Source: Candidatus Wallbacteria bacterium (lineage in GTDB: Bacteria > Muiribacteriota > JAQTZZ01). Taken from it: a stretch of 62,175 nt of DNA. The notes beneath the pieces are model-generated. The model searched no databases. It was not told the origin of the DNA and worked only from the letters and a program-made list of their open reading frames with translations. The first letter of the stretch is position 1, and every line of letters starts with the position of its first letter. The stretch spans positions 1-62,175 of the forward strand of contig JAQTZZ010000022.1 of assembly GCA_028687545.1 (NCBI GenBank), given 5' to 3'. The position numbers and the translations under genes were made by a program. Positions 52,188 to 59,650 of the stretch are shown here, one piece after another.

Positions 52188-52307
52188 AGGCTGTTCAAAA
52201 GCGGCCAGATGCTAGGCGCACGAAACCGAAGGATGGAGACGTACTTAAAGGTACGGCGACGACTGAGGTTGAGTGTAACGAAGCAGATGGTCACTTTTCA
52301 ACAGCCT
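52188..52307. mobile_element. MITE-like element with 16-bp terminal inverted repeats
   Basis: The ends AGGCTGTTCAAAAGCG and the reverse complement of CACTTTTCAACAGCCT match at 14 of 16 positions. The 120-bp body has no ORF and has a partial internal palindrome around GTAC. Elements with AGGCTGTT ends recur in many bacterial genomes, in my recollection. No target duplication is clear. It lies between the aminotransferase and cupin genes. Confidence 0.65.
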
Positions 52308-52323
52308 ACTGAAGAGGTGAAAC

Positions 52324-52668
52324 ATGTTTTATGCAAAACATTATACTGAAGTCTCTGCACAGGAAGTGGAAGTGGAAGGAGCCAGCAATGTCAAGATCCG
52401 CTGGCTGGTAGATCAGAAGAAGGGTGCTCCCAATTTCGCCATGCGCCTCTTTGAAATCGGTGCTAAAGGGCATACCCCTTTTCATGCCCATCCCTGGGAG
52501 CATGAAATCTATGTGCTGGAAGGAAGCGGTGTGATGCGGATCGAGGATGCGGAATATCCCCTTTCCAAAGGTTCTGTAGCGCTGGTGCCTGAAGACAAAA
52601 AACATCAGTTCGCTTCAGCGGGTAAAGCCATGAAAATGATCTGCGTGATTCCCAACAAAGGAAAATAG
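52324..52668 (+). CDS. Small cupin-domain protein
   Basis: The 114-residue protein is a single cupin barrel. Motif 1 is seen as GHTPFHAHPWEHEIYVLEG (metal ligands HxH, Glu), and motif 2 as PEDKKHQF with the final His. Such proteins bind a metal and may act as dioxygenases, isomerases or sensors; the substrate cannot be named. The ATG has GAGGTG 5 nt upstream. It ends at a strong bidirectional terminator. Confidence 0.9.
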   Translation: MFYAKHYTEVSAQEVEVEGASNVKIRWLVDQKKGAPNFAMRLFEIGAKGHTPFHAHPWEHEIYVLEGSGVMRIEDAEYPLSKGSVALVPEDKKHQFASAGKAMKMICVIPNKGK

Positions 52669-52716
52669 CATTCCATTTCCAGCACAGAAAATAAAAATTC
52701 AAATCATGATTCCAAA

Positions 52717-52746
52717 AGGGGCTGGGGTGAACCCAGCCCCTATATT
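52717..52746. terminator. Bidirectional Rho-independent terminator
   Basis: The 10-bp stem AGGGGCTGGG / CCCAGCCCCT has a 5-nt loop, with AT-rich tails on both sides. It serves the cupin gene (plus) and the flippase gene (minus). Confidence 0.85.
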
Positions 52747-54108
52747 TTATTCATTTTTTCGTGCGGGTGAACGGCCTTTCACCCCTACTTTAATGAACGG
52801 CAGATAGATACTCAATATTCCATACTTTCTATAAAGATAAATCACTGAACAAAGATTCAAGGTCACGATGCTCGAAAAATTTGCCAGCGCAGCTCCATTG
52901 ATCCCAAAGGCAGGAATCAGCAGCCAGTTCAAGATGACATTGACAGCTGTAGCAAGGAAGGCGATGTTCTGGAAAGCCACCTGCCTGCCGGTCATCTGCA
53001 TCAGGGAAATCACGGAACCTGTAGCCGCGTCAAAAATGTTTCCTGTGCAAAGAATCAGCATGGCAGCAGCTCCAATCCTGAATTCCGACCCGAAAAAATA
53101 GTCCAGTGTGAAGCCTGGAAACAGCACAAGAAAGAGGAGCGCTGGGACAGAAGTCCAGAAGATCAACAGATTGGACTGCCTGGTGATCCGGTCGAGGCCG
53201 GATATGTCACCCCTGGCATGCATCTCTGCAAACTTGGGAGCAGAAATGCTGTTCACAGCCATCTGCGTAATTGATACCAGCCTGGAAACCTTGATTGCCA
53301 CGCTGTAAATCCCAACATCTTTGGTCGACCCCAAAATCCCAAGTATCAAAGTGTCGATGGAACCCATCAAGAAGACCAGTGAATTGGCAAGCATCAGCGG
53401 CAGGGCAATGCCAAGAATCCCGGAACGGCTGTATGTTTCTATACTCCCTGTGGAGAGTATTCTGGAACGCAGAACCCACAGAATGATTCCTATCAGGCAG
53501 GCTCCGAAAGATGCTGAGACATAGCTGATCACAGGCATGTACTCGTTCCTGCAGAAAAGTACAGCTGCAGCCAGTACCAGGGTCATCAGCAAGTTTTCAA
53601 CAGTGAACTTCAGGAAGGAATAATCGTTGATTTTCTTCAGGCCACGCAGACCTTCCTGATGGATGAAATTCAGCACTACAGGAAAAATCATCAGGGCGGC
53701 AATTCTGATGTAAGGTGTGAGCTGCTCTTTGCCGAAGCAGATGACCGCTATCTCCCTGGAAAACATGAAAATCGCCGTTGTGAGGAGCAGAGAAACAGGT
53801 GTGATCATGGAAATGATTTTTAAGTAGATGTCCCTGATCCTGCCGATCTGATTTCCGGCATAATGCTCTGCAGTAAGCCTGAGCAGGGCGATATTGGTGC
53901 CGAACCTCCCGAATATGCCGGAGATTTCCACCACTATGGATGCAATCATCAAACAGCCCAAGGCGTCAGCTCCGAAAAAACGGGTCATGAGCATGGTACT
54001 AATATAGCCAAAGAGCATTCCGGCGATTCTGAAAGTAAAAGAAGCCCCGCTGCCGCGGACAAGTTCCTTGAAATCCAGGTCGAATTTCATGATGCTTTGG
54101 ATCGTCAT
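52747..54108 (-). CDS. Wzx/MATE-like polysaccharide flippase
   Basis: The 453-residue protein has about 12-14 membrane helices spread along its length. It opens with GASFTFRIAGMLFGYIS and the LMTRFFGADALGC block typical of the MVF/Wzx oligosaccharide flippases. It should move lipid-linked oligosaccharides across the inner membrane. Its last residues (VGVKGRSPAR) are encoded within a REP-like palindrome, so the C-terminus may have been extended by a repeat insertion. It has no nearby sugar-transferase genes. Confidence 0.87.
   Translation of the reverse strand: MTIQSIMKFDLDFKELVRGSGASFTFRIAGMLFGYISTMLMTRFFGADALGCLMIASIVVEISGIFGRFGTNIALLRLTAEHYAGNQIGRIRDIYLKIISMITPVSLLLTTAIFMFSREIAVICFGKEQLTPYIRIAALMIFPVVLNFIHQEGLRGLKKINDYSFLKFTVENLLMTLVLAAAVLFCRNEYMPVISYVSASFGACLIGIILWVLRSRILSTGSIETYSRSGILGIALPLMLANSLVFLMGSIDTLILGILGSTKDVGIYSVAIKVSRLVSITQMAVNSISAPKFAEMHARGDISGLDRITRQSNLLIFWTSVPALLFLVLFPGFTLDYFFGSEFRIGAAAMLILCTGNIFDAATGSVISLMQMTGRQVAFQNIAFLATAVNVILNWLLIPAFGINGAALANFSSIVTLNLCSVIYLYRKYGILSIYLPFIKVGVKGRSPARKNE
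52765..52784. repeat. REP-like palindrome overlapping the flippase 3' end
   Basis: Arms GGGTGAA and TTCACCC are separated by a 6-nt loop (CGGCCT). The sequence lies inside the final codons of the flippase gene. Confidence 0.55.
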
Positions 54109-54174
54109 TGTTTTGGATTATATCAGAAAGAAGATTCCTGAAAAACCAGTTCGAGAATAATTTTATTAAAGTAC

Positions 54175-54202
54175 TTTACTCTGATGATTTTCTGTTTATA
54201 AT
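54175..54202 (+). promoter_or_regulatory. Promoter of the secreted protein gene at 54238
   Basis: TTTACT and the perfect -10 TATAAT are 16 nt apart. The -10 lies 35 nt upstream of the ATG. Confidence 0.65.
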
Positions 54203-54237
54203 TAACTTATAAGTGGATCGACATGAGTGGGGGTACT

Positions 54238-55059
54238 ATGTTTAAAAAAATTTTGATTAGTTGTAGTTTATTATTTTCAATCTCTTCATTTGCATCTCTT
54301 CCAGACGAAAATGTCAGAGCCATCAATGAAACAATCCGCAGCTTGAACGACATCAATGCACCTCTGGAAAAATCCCTGAAAGATTTCGACAAACTGATCT
54401 TTGAGGATGCCTTTGACTCCACCCAGGCAGCCGTGATCTGCGCTACAGGCGATCAGGCCAACTGCAAGGCGGCTGAACTCAAGACCCTGGTAAAAATTAT
54501 CAGCAATGCCTTTGACAACGGTTTCATGAACTCCGAAGCCAGGGAACTCTGCAACAACATCGACGTCACAACCTCCACCCTGAAAAATGTACTCGATATC
54601 ATCCAGGGCGATGACTGTACCACTGCTGAAAACCTGTCCCATGCCAGGGACCTCTATAAAACCTGGAGAAAGCTGGCCACTCAGGTCATCTTCGACTGCA
54701 GGGATTATTCCAAAGGCGTGGAACTGGCGATTGCCGCTGAAAACAGAGAAAAAACCGCAGTTGCGGTTAACAAAGCGCCTGATACATCTTCTGAATCCAA
54801 GACCGAACAATCTCACCAGACTGTCGCCATTGTTAAACCTGAGATCCAAGTCGAAGCAGCCAAATCTGATTCCCAGGCTGTGATTGCGGAGAACCCTTCT
54901 AAACCAGAGATTACTGTCTCAGCCAAACCGACCGCCGAAAATATTAATCATGAAGCCCTGTCTCCTGACGGCATTCTCAAACAGACAGAAAAATTTAATG
55001 CTTCAGCTGTTGAAAAATCAAAGGGAACTGAAGAATTCAACAACCTGCTCGGAGAATAG
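54238..55059 (+). CDS. Secreted hypothetical protein (273 aa)
   Basis: From the ATG with GGGGG upstream the protein has a clear signal peptide (MFKKILISCSLLFSISSFA). An alpha-helical domain of about 150 residues follows, with four Cys that could form disulphides, then a long Ala/Pro/Ser/Lys-rich unstructured tail. I recognise no family. A strong bidirectional terminator follows. The N-terminal-domain-plus-tail plan is like that of envelope-associated proteins. Confidence 0.75.
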   Translation: MFKKILISCSLLFSISSFASLPDENVRAINETIRSLNDINAPLEKSLKDFDKLIFEDAFDSTQAAVICATGDQANCKAAELKTLVKIISNAFDNGFMNSEARELCNNIDVTTSTLKNVLDIIQGDDCTTAENLSHARDLYKTWRKLATQVIFDCRDYSKGVELAIAAENREKTAVAVNKAPDTSSESKTEQSHQTVAIVKPEIQVEAAKSDSQAVIAENPSKPEITVSAKPTAENINHEALSPDGILKQTEKFNASAVEKSKGTEEFNNLLGE

Positions 55060-55078
55060 GAAAACAACTGTAAAATTA

Positions 55079-55107
55079 AAAAGCCCGGTGAATGCCGGGC
55101 TTTTTTT
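55079..55107. terminator. Bidirectional Rho-independent terminator
   Basis: A stem of GCCCGG / CCGGGC, extended by A/T pairs, with a 6-nt loop and T-run, separates the convergent genes ending at 55059 (plus) and 55125 (minus). Confidence 0.9.
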
Positions 55108-55124
55108 AATTGTTAAACTTAATT

Positions 55125-55841
55125 TTATTCTGCCAGAGAATAAGTGATCAGTTTGTAAATTTCTATCGCCAGTGTCTTGCCATTCAAATTTTTATCATTG
55201 AAAGCACTGTCAGCAAATTCGAACAGTTTCTTGAAATCAGCCTTTTTTTCCACTCCGCTTGCCAAAGCTCTGGTAACCTGCTCGATCTCCAGGCCGCTCC
55301 ACTGGTGCATCATCATGAAACTCACCAGAAGCTCGGAAATTTTGATGGGAACGCCATGACGTGTAGCTGCCTCGTATGAGAACGTTGCACAGTCATAGTC
55401 TCCAGGTGCTTTGAATTCGCATTTTCGGGCTATGTCAGAGAGAGCCTCTTTTCCTTTGTGCTGTTCGTAGAGCCATTCTTCCTGCTCCTTATTGGACCAG
55501 TTTTTCCATTCTGCAGGCTTCTCTTCCAGGAATTTCTTCAAAGCCGGATTCAGCTTGCCGATTTCCCAACCTGTCTTGTCCCCAACACCCCAGCCCGGAG
55601 GATTGAACAATGGCAGTTCTTTCTTGGGACAGGAGGAACATTTGACTGCACATGTGCCTGCACACGAGCAGTTTGTATTTTCCTTGGTTACTTTCTTTTC
55701 CACGTGAATCTTCGGTTTGCTTTTCTGATTACCCTGGGCTTGCCCGGCCCTTTCCTTTACTTCCTGTGCCATCAGGAACAGCGGCGAGACAAGAAACAGC
55801 ACCAGAATCAGCATGGTAAGTCTTGAATTCTTTTTAGCCAT
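55125..55841 (-). CDS. Secreted Cys-rich hypothetical protein (238 aa)
   Basis: A signal peptide (about 1-25) is followed by a basic stretch and a dense cysteine cluster (CSCAGTCAVKCSSC, residues about 58-71). The rest is a mainly helical domain (about 75-235) with a conserved-looking Trp-rich segment (EWKNWSNKEQEEWLYEQH). The cysteine spacing could bind a metal or form disulphides. No family is recognised. The ATG has a perfect AAGGAGG site, and a near-consensus promoter lies upstream. Confidence 0.78.
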   Translation of the reverse strand: MAKKNSRLTMLILVLFLVSPLFLMAQEVKERAGQAQGNQKSKPKIHVEKKVTKENTNCSCAGTCAVKCSSCPKKELPLFNPPGWGVGDKTGWEIGKLNPALKKFLEEKPAEWKNWSNKEQEEWLYEQHKGKEALSDIARKCEFKAPGDYDCATFSYEAATRHGVPIKISELLVSFMMMHQWSGLEIEQVTRALASGVEKKADFKKLFEFADSAFNDKNLNGKTLAIEIYKLITYSLAE

Positions 55842-55868
55842 GGCTCCTCCTTAAGATGAATTTAGATA

Positions 55869-55897
55869 ATCTTATCACCGGGTCTTCAAAATTTCAA
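55869..55897 (-). promoter_or_regulatory. Promoter of the Cys-rich secreted protein gene
   Basis: On the minus strand TTGAAA and TAAGAT are exactly 17 nt apart, with the -10 about 28 nt upstream of the ATG at 55841. Confidence 0.65.
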
Positions 55898-55938
55898 GAT
55901 TTACTGTTTATGAAAACTGAAGAAGGATCTGAAAAAAA

Positions 55939-56015
<77 letters not shown>

Positions 56016-56024
56016 ACAAATAGA

Positions 56025-56053
56025 ATATTAAACAAGGAAAGCATATTTTTCAA
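56025..56053 (-). promoter_or_regulatory. tRNA-Arg promoter
   Basis: On the minus strand TTGAAA and TAATAT are 17 nt apart; the -10 ends 9 nt before the tRNA 5' end, fitting a start at or just before the tRNA. Confidence 0.7.
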
Positions 56054-56124
56054 GATTTTTTTCGCTGATCACTCGTCACCATGCTTCTTTGACATCATTC
56101 AACAATTCCAGCAGAATAATCCGG

Positions 56125-57279
56125 ATGCATAAATCCATTGTCGCAGCAACCCGCTGCCTTGCATATGAACCCGCTGCAGTAAAACAAGCGCTGCTGAGCG
56201 TGCTTGAAAATTCCAGAGTCCTGGCTACTTATAGTTTCAAGGATAAAAAAGTCCTGCTCAAGCCGAACCTGCTCAGAGAAACCCGCCCTGAAGATTGCGT
56301 CTGCACCCATTTCGAGGTAGTCAGACAGCTGGCAGTGATTCTCCGGGAACGAGGGGCGGAAGTGATTGTCGGTGAATCCTCAGGAGGGGTTAGTTACGGA
56401 AAAACAGCCAGGGCTGCGGAAACCAGCGGTCTCAAATCCGCTCTGGATGAGTCAGGTTTTCCTTTCGTCAACCTGGACGGAAAAGGCGCAAAAACAATTT
56501 TCATCAACGGAAAAATTCTCGGTTCAGTCAGCCTCTCTTCCCTGCTTGATGAAATTGACATCCTGGTTTCAGTACCAAAAATGAAGACCCACGTGGAAAC
56601 AATGATCACAGGTGCAGTCAAGAATCTGATGGGCCTGATTCCCGGAACAGGCAAACTCGACCTGCACAGGATGGGGCCGAATTCCCGCGCGCTCGGGGAA
56701 GCGGTTGCTGATCTTCTTTTGGCTGTCAAACCGCATTTCTCGGTGATGGACGCTGTCTGGGCCATGGAAGGAAACGGCCCGAATCAGGGGACAAAAAGGG
56801 AAGTCGGCCTGATCCTCGCGAGCCTTGATCCTATCTCTCTGGACAGCGTGGCTGCCTGGGTCATGGGGTTTAAAAGCATGCAGGTCGGATTTCTGAAATC
56901 CGCCCACAGCCGCGGCCTGGGAATCGCAGAACGCAAATCGATCAGAATCGCAGGAGATTCTCTCGACGGTTTTCCTATCAGGGATTTCAAGAAAGGACGC
57001 TTTTCCCTGCTGCACGCGCTGCCTAATCTGCTGCTTAAAATCGCGGTCAGACTGCTGATTTCGGTTGACCCGGAAATTCTATCCCGCCGCTGTAGAAAAT
57101 GTATGGTCTGCAAAAATTCCTGTCCTGCGAAAGCCATCAGTCCGGAACTCAGAATTGATTACAAGCTCTGCACGCGCTGCCTGTGCTGCCACGAACTGTG
57201 CCCGCATCATGCGGTAGGTTTGAAGAAGAGCTGGGTGATGAAAGTGTTAACCGGAAAATTAGTTACCGATTCGTTCTGA
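56125..57279 (+). CDS. DUF362 protein with C-terminal 2x[4Fe-4S] ferredoxin domain
   Basis: From the ATG at 56125 the protein is 384 residues. Residues about 25-290 match DUF362 (KVLLKPNLLRE, VGESSGGVSYG, SVPKMKTHVETMITGAVKNL). The C-terminus holds two 4Fe-4S motifs, CRKCMVCKNSCPAKAI and CTRCLCCHELCPHHAV. DUF362-ferredoxin proteins are common in anaerobes, but the reaction is unknown. The RBS is weak and a start 12 codons upstream cannot be ruled out. It converges on the next gene, overlapping its end by 17 nt. Confidence 0.87.
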   Translation: MHKSIVAATRCLAYEPAAVKQALLSVLENSRVLATYSFKDKKVLLKPNLLRETRPEDCVCTHFEVVRQLAVILRERGAEVIVGESSGGVSYGKTARAAETSGLKSALDESGFPFVNLDGKGAKTIFINGKILGSVSLSSLLDEIDILVSVPKMKTHVETMITGAVKNLMGLIPGTGKLDLHRMGPNSRALGEAVADLLLAVKPHFSVMDAVWAMEGNGPNQGTKREVGLILASLDPISLDSVAAWVMGFKSMQVGFLKSAHSRGLGIAERKSIRIAGDSLDGFPIRDFKKGRFSLLHALPNLLLKIAVRLLISVDPEILSRRCRKCMVCKNSCPAKAISPELRIDYKLCTRCLCCHELCPHHAVGLKKSWVMKVLTGKLVTDSF

Positions 57280-58639
57280 TGAACAATGGCGAGATCACGT
57301 ACAGCATGATCACGCCAAAGAGCATCTCGAAGGCGTAGATTTCTTCCAGTATCCTCACTTCCAGCAGTTTGGCGAAAGTGAGTAAGCTGGCGAGGATCGT
57401 GCAGACCGCCAGCAGCAGGAAAAATTTACGTTTCTTGGCAACTCCAAGATGAGCATAGGGTACCCTGGACACCATCAGCAGTGATGAAAACAGCACGATC
57501 CAGGGAAATACTTTCAGTGTGTTGAGATACGGGGAAATCGCGCTGACCAGCACGAGCGCTGCGCCGACAGGCGACGGCAGGCCGGCGAAGAACTCCGTAT
57601 GTCCCTGCTGCTTGTCGAATCTGTTCAGCCTGTACCAGACGCTGAAGGCGTATAAAAGAGCGAGGAAAAATCCGATCGTGCCTGTGATCTCCACGCTCAG
57701 GTTGGTCATGAAAGCATCAGGATCGCTGAAATATCGGAAAATCAGCACAGTGGGCGCAATCCCGAAAGAGATCAGGTCAGCCTTGGAATCAAGCCTTGCT
57801 CCGAACTTGCTTGATATCTTCAGTTTACGCGCCAGAGGGCCATCTACCGCATCCGCAAAGATGCCGAGAATGATGCAGAGCACGGCCAGTCCGTAATGGG
57901 TTTCAAAGGCAAGATAGGATGCCAGTATGCCCATGCTGAAGTTGAGGACTGTGAAAGTGTTGGGAATTGCGGCCTTGTACCAGCTGATATCCCGCTTGGG
58001 AAATTTCTGCAGCTTCAGATAGCCGATGATGTATTCTCTGAAATAATCGAAGAATGAGATCAGGGTGATGATCACTACCAGCCAGATATAGGTCAGGATG
58101 ATGATTTTGGGCCAGCTCTGCACCCATTTCATCAAAAGATAGAGCGGCCAGAGCACGAATGGAATTCCCTGGCTGTCCGGTGCATGAACCATGCCGAGCA
58201 GAATGCCGAGCAATGGCATGGTGAAGGCTGTCTTGATCTTGCCCAGTTTCTTGGCCTCGATCTGCTGGCCGAGCTGGGCGGCTCTGATCCGCAGCGCAGA
58301 AATAGCGAACTCCCGCGCCAGGATCACAAACACGGGGAATGATGTGATAACCTGCATTTCCAGGAGTGGAAGCAGGGTCAGGATCAGGATCTTGTCCGCG
58401 ATCGGGTCAAGTATCTTGCCGGTTTCCGTAACTCGTCCGTATTTTCTAGCGAACCAGCCATCCCATGCGTCTGTCGTGGCAATCAGGATATAGATCACGA
58501 TCACGAACAGCTGCATCAGTGAACTTTGAAATGGTGTAAACCAGAAAATCAGCGAAACGCCGAAGATCCTCAGTGTTGTGATTATATTTGCACCATGGTC
58601 TTTTATACAGGTGTAAAGATTACTATGCGGATTTTCCAT
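57263..58639 (-). CDS. Fused CDP-alcohol phosphatidyltransferases (PgsA-PssA)
   Basis: The 458-residue membrane protein carries two complete CDP-alcohol phosphatidyltransferase signatures, DGx2ARx8Gx3Dx3D. The first is at D60, G61, A64, R65, G74, D78, D82 (PgsA-like half, residues about 1-205). The second is at D266, G267, A270, R271, G280, D284, D288 (PssA-like half, residues about 215-458). Both active sites look intact, so one chain may make both phosphatidylglycerol phosphate and phosphatidylserine. Normally these are separate genes of ~180-250 codons. Its 3' end overlaps the DUF362 gene and its 5' end overlaps tsaB. A sequencing-caused merge is unlikely since the frame is unbroken. Confidence 0.85.
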   Translation of the reverse strand: MENPHSNLYTCIKDHGANIITTLRIFGVSLIFWFTPFQSSLMQLFVIVIYILIATTDAWDGWFARKYGRVTETGKILDPIADKILILTLLPLLEMQVITSFPVFVILAREFAISALRIRAAQLGQQIEAKKLGKIKTAFTMPLLGILLGMVHAPDSQGIPFVLWPLYLLMKWVQSWPKIIILTYIWLVVIITLISFFDYFREYIIGYLKLQKFPKRDISWYKAAIPNTFTVLNFSMGILASYLAFETHYGLAVLCIILGIFADAVDGPLARKLKISSKFGARLDSKADLISFGIAPTVLIFRYFSDPDAFMTNLSVEITGTIGFFLALLYAFSVWYRLNRFDKQQGHTEFFAGLPSPVGAALVLVSAISPYLNTLKVFPWIVLFSSLLMVSRVPYAHLGVAKKRKFFLLLAVCTILASLLTFAKLLEVRILEEIYAFEMLFGVIMLYVISPLFIRTNR

Positions 58640-59243
58640 ACGAACCGGCCTTTTTTTCCTTTCTCATGGTTATACCCGGAGATTTAAGATAGAAAATTTC
58701 AAGCCCCCTGTATTCGTCAAAAGATTCCAGATCTGCCATCACCTGTGACAGGCACTGTCCGGGAAGATAAGTCTTTCCCAGACGGTCAAGCATTTGATTC
58801 CGCTCTCCACAATATACCGAACAGGCACTTGTTTCTGAGACAAGTTGTGTATCATCTACCAGTTGCGGATTTTTCCCGGTCAAGTGCAGATAGTAGTCCT
58901 TGATACCAGCGGGCAGAACCACTGCGAAATTCCCGGATCCATTCTGAAACAGTTTTTCATAACAGACAAAAGTCGGGATCAGCCTGACTCTGTCTGCATT
59001 TCCGCCCGACAGTCCAAACAGGAAGCTGAGGGCGGATTTCAATCCGGTAAAGGAACCGGGTCCACCGCAGCCGGCGAAGATTTCGAGCTCTGAAAGCCTG
59101 ATCCCATAAGCTTCTGCAATCGCCCGCAAGTAATCACCGATCGTCTCAGAGTCGTCGCAGCTCTGAAAGAAATACCTTTTACCCTCCCAGACAATCGTAA
59201 AATTGAACTCGCGACGGTGACAGTCCAGGCTAAAAAGGTTCAT
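58623..59243 (-). CDS. tsaB: tRNA t6A biosynthesis protein TsaB
   Basis: From the ATG at 59243 the protein is 206 residues and contains the family signature GCGGPGSFTGLKSALSF. TsaB is the inactive Kae1-like partner that, with TsaD and TsaE, makes t6A37 in tRNAs reading ANN codons. It overlaps tsaE by 14 nt at its start and the PgsA-PssA gene by 17 nt at its end. The otherwise divergent sequence lowers certainty slightly. A start ten codons further upstream is possible. Confidence 0.85.
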   Translation of the reverse strand: MNLFSLDCHRREFNFTIVWEGKRYFFQSCDDSETIGDYLRAIAEAYGIRLSELEIFAGCGGPGSFTGLKSALSFLFGLSGGNADRVRLIPTFVCYEKLFQNGSGNFAVVLPAGIKDYYLHLTGKNPQLVDDTQLVSETSACSVYCGERNQMLDRLGKTYLPGQCLSQVMADLESFDEYRGLEIFYLKSPGITMRKEKKAGSYGKSA

Positions 59244-59649
59244 GGCTGCCTTCGATGACAATCCTGCGTTCATCTCCGGACAGTTTGTCTATCTTTACTG
59301 TATAGTCTGGTTGTTCCGGACAGGCTTCCCCCCATTCGACAACCGCAATCCCGGTACTCAGTATCTCATTCCAGTCGAATCTATAGCCCGCATTTTCGCA
59401 CACCAGCCGGTAGAAATCAAAATGATACAGTATTCCCCGACTCCCGCAATATTGGTTGAGCAATGCGAAGGTGGGACTTTTCACTGCATCCTGCGGAATG
59501 CCTAAGCTGCCGGCGATGCCCTTCACAAAAATTGTTTTTCCTGATCCCAGTCCACCCAGAATGGAAACAAGATTCCCTTTCTGCAGGCGTACTCCGAAAT
59601 CGCCTGCCAGGTTCAGTGTTTTTTCCGGGCTTGTGCTTAAATATTCCAA
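59230..59649 (-). CDS. tsaE: tRNA t6A biosynthesis ATPase TsaE
   Basis: I place the start at a TTG (59649), 1 nt after the rpoN stop and preceded by AAGGAAGGA. This gives 139 residues, near the usual 150. The frame extends upstream but there encodes non-homologous residues antisense-like to rpoN's end. It has GGLGSGKTIFVKGIAGSLGI (P-loop), SPTFALLNQY, LYHFDFYRL and VEWGE, the TsaE motifs. It supplies ATPase activity to the TsaBDE complex. Confidence 0.9.
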   Translation of the reverse strand: MEYLSTSPEKTLNLAGDFGVRLQKGNLVSILGGLGSGKTIFVKGIAGSLGIPQDAVKSPTFALLNQYCGSRGILYHFDFYRLVCENAGYRFDWNEILSTGIAVVEWGEACPEQPDYTVKIDKLSGDERRIVIEGSHEPF

Positions 59650-59650
59650 A

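Noticed and set aside
52191-52310. Small structured RNA
   Set aside because: The palindromic ends are better explained by transposon-type inverted repeats.
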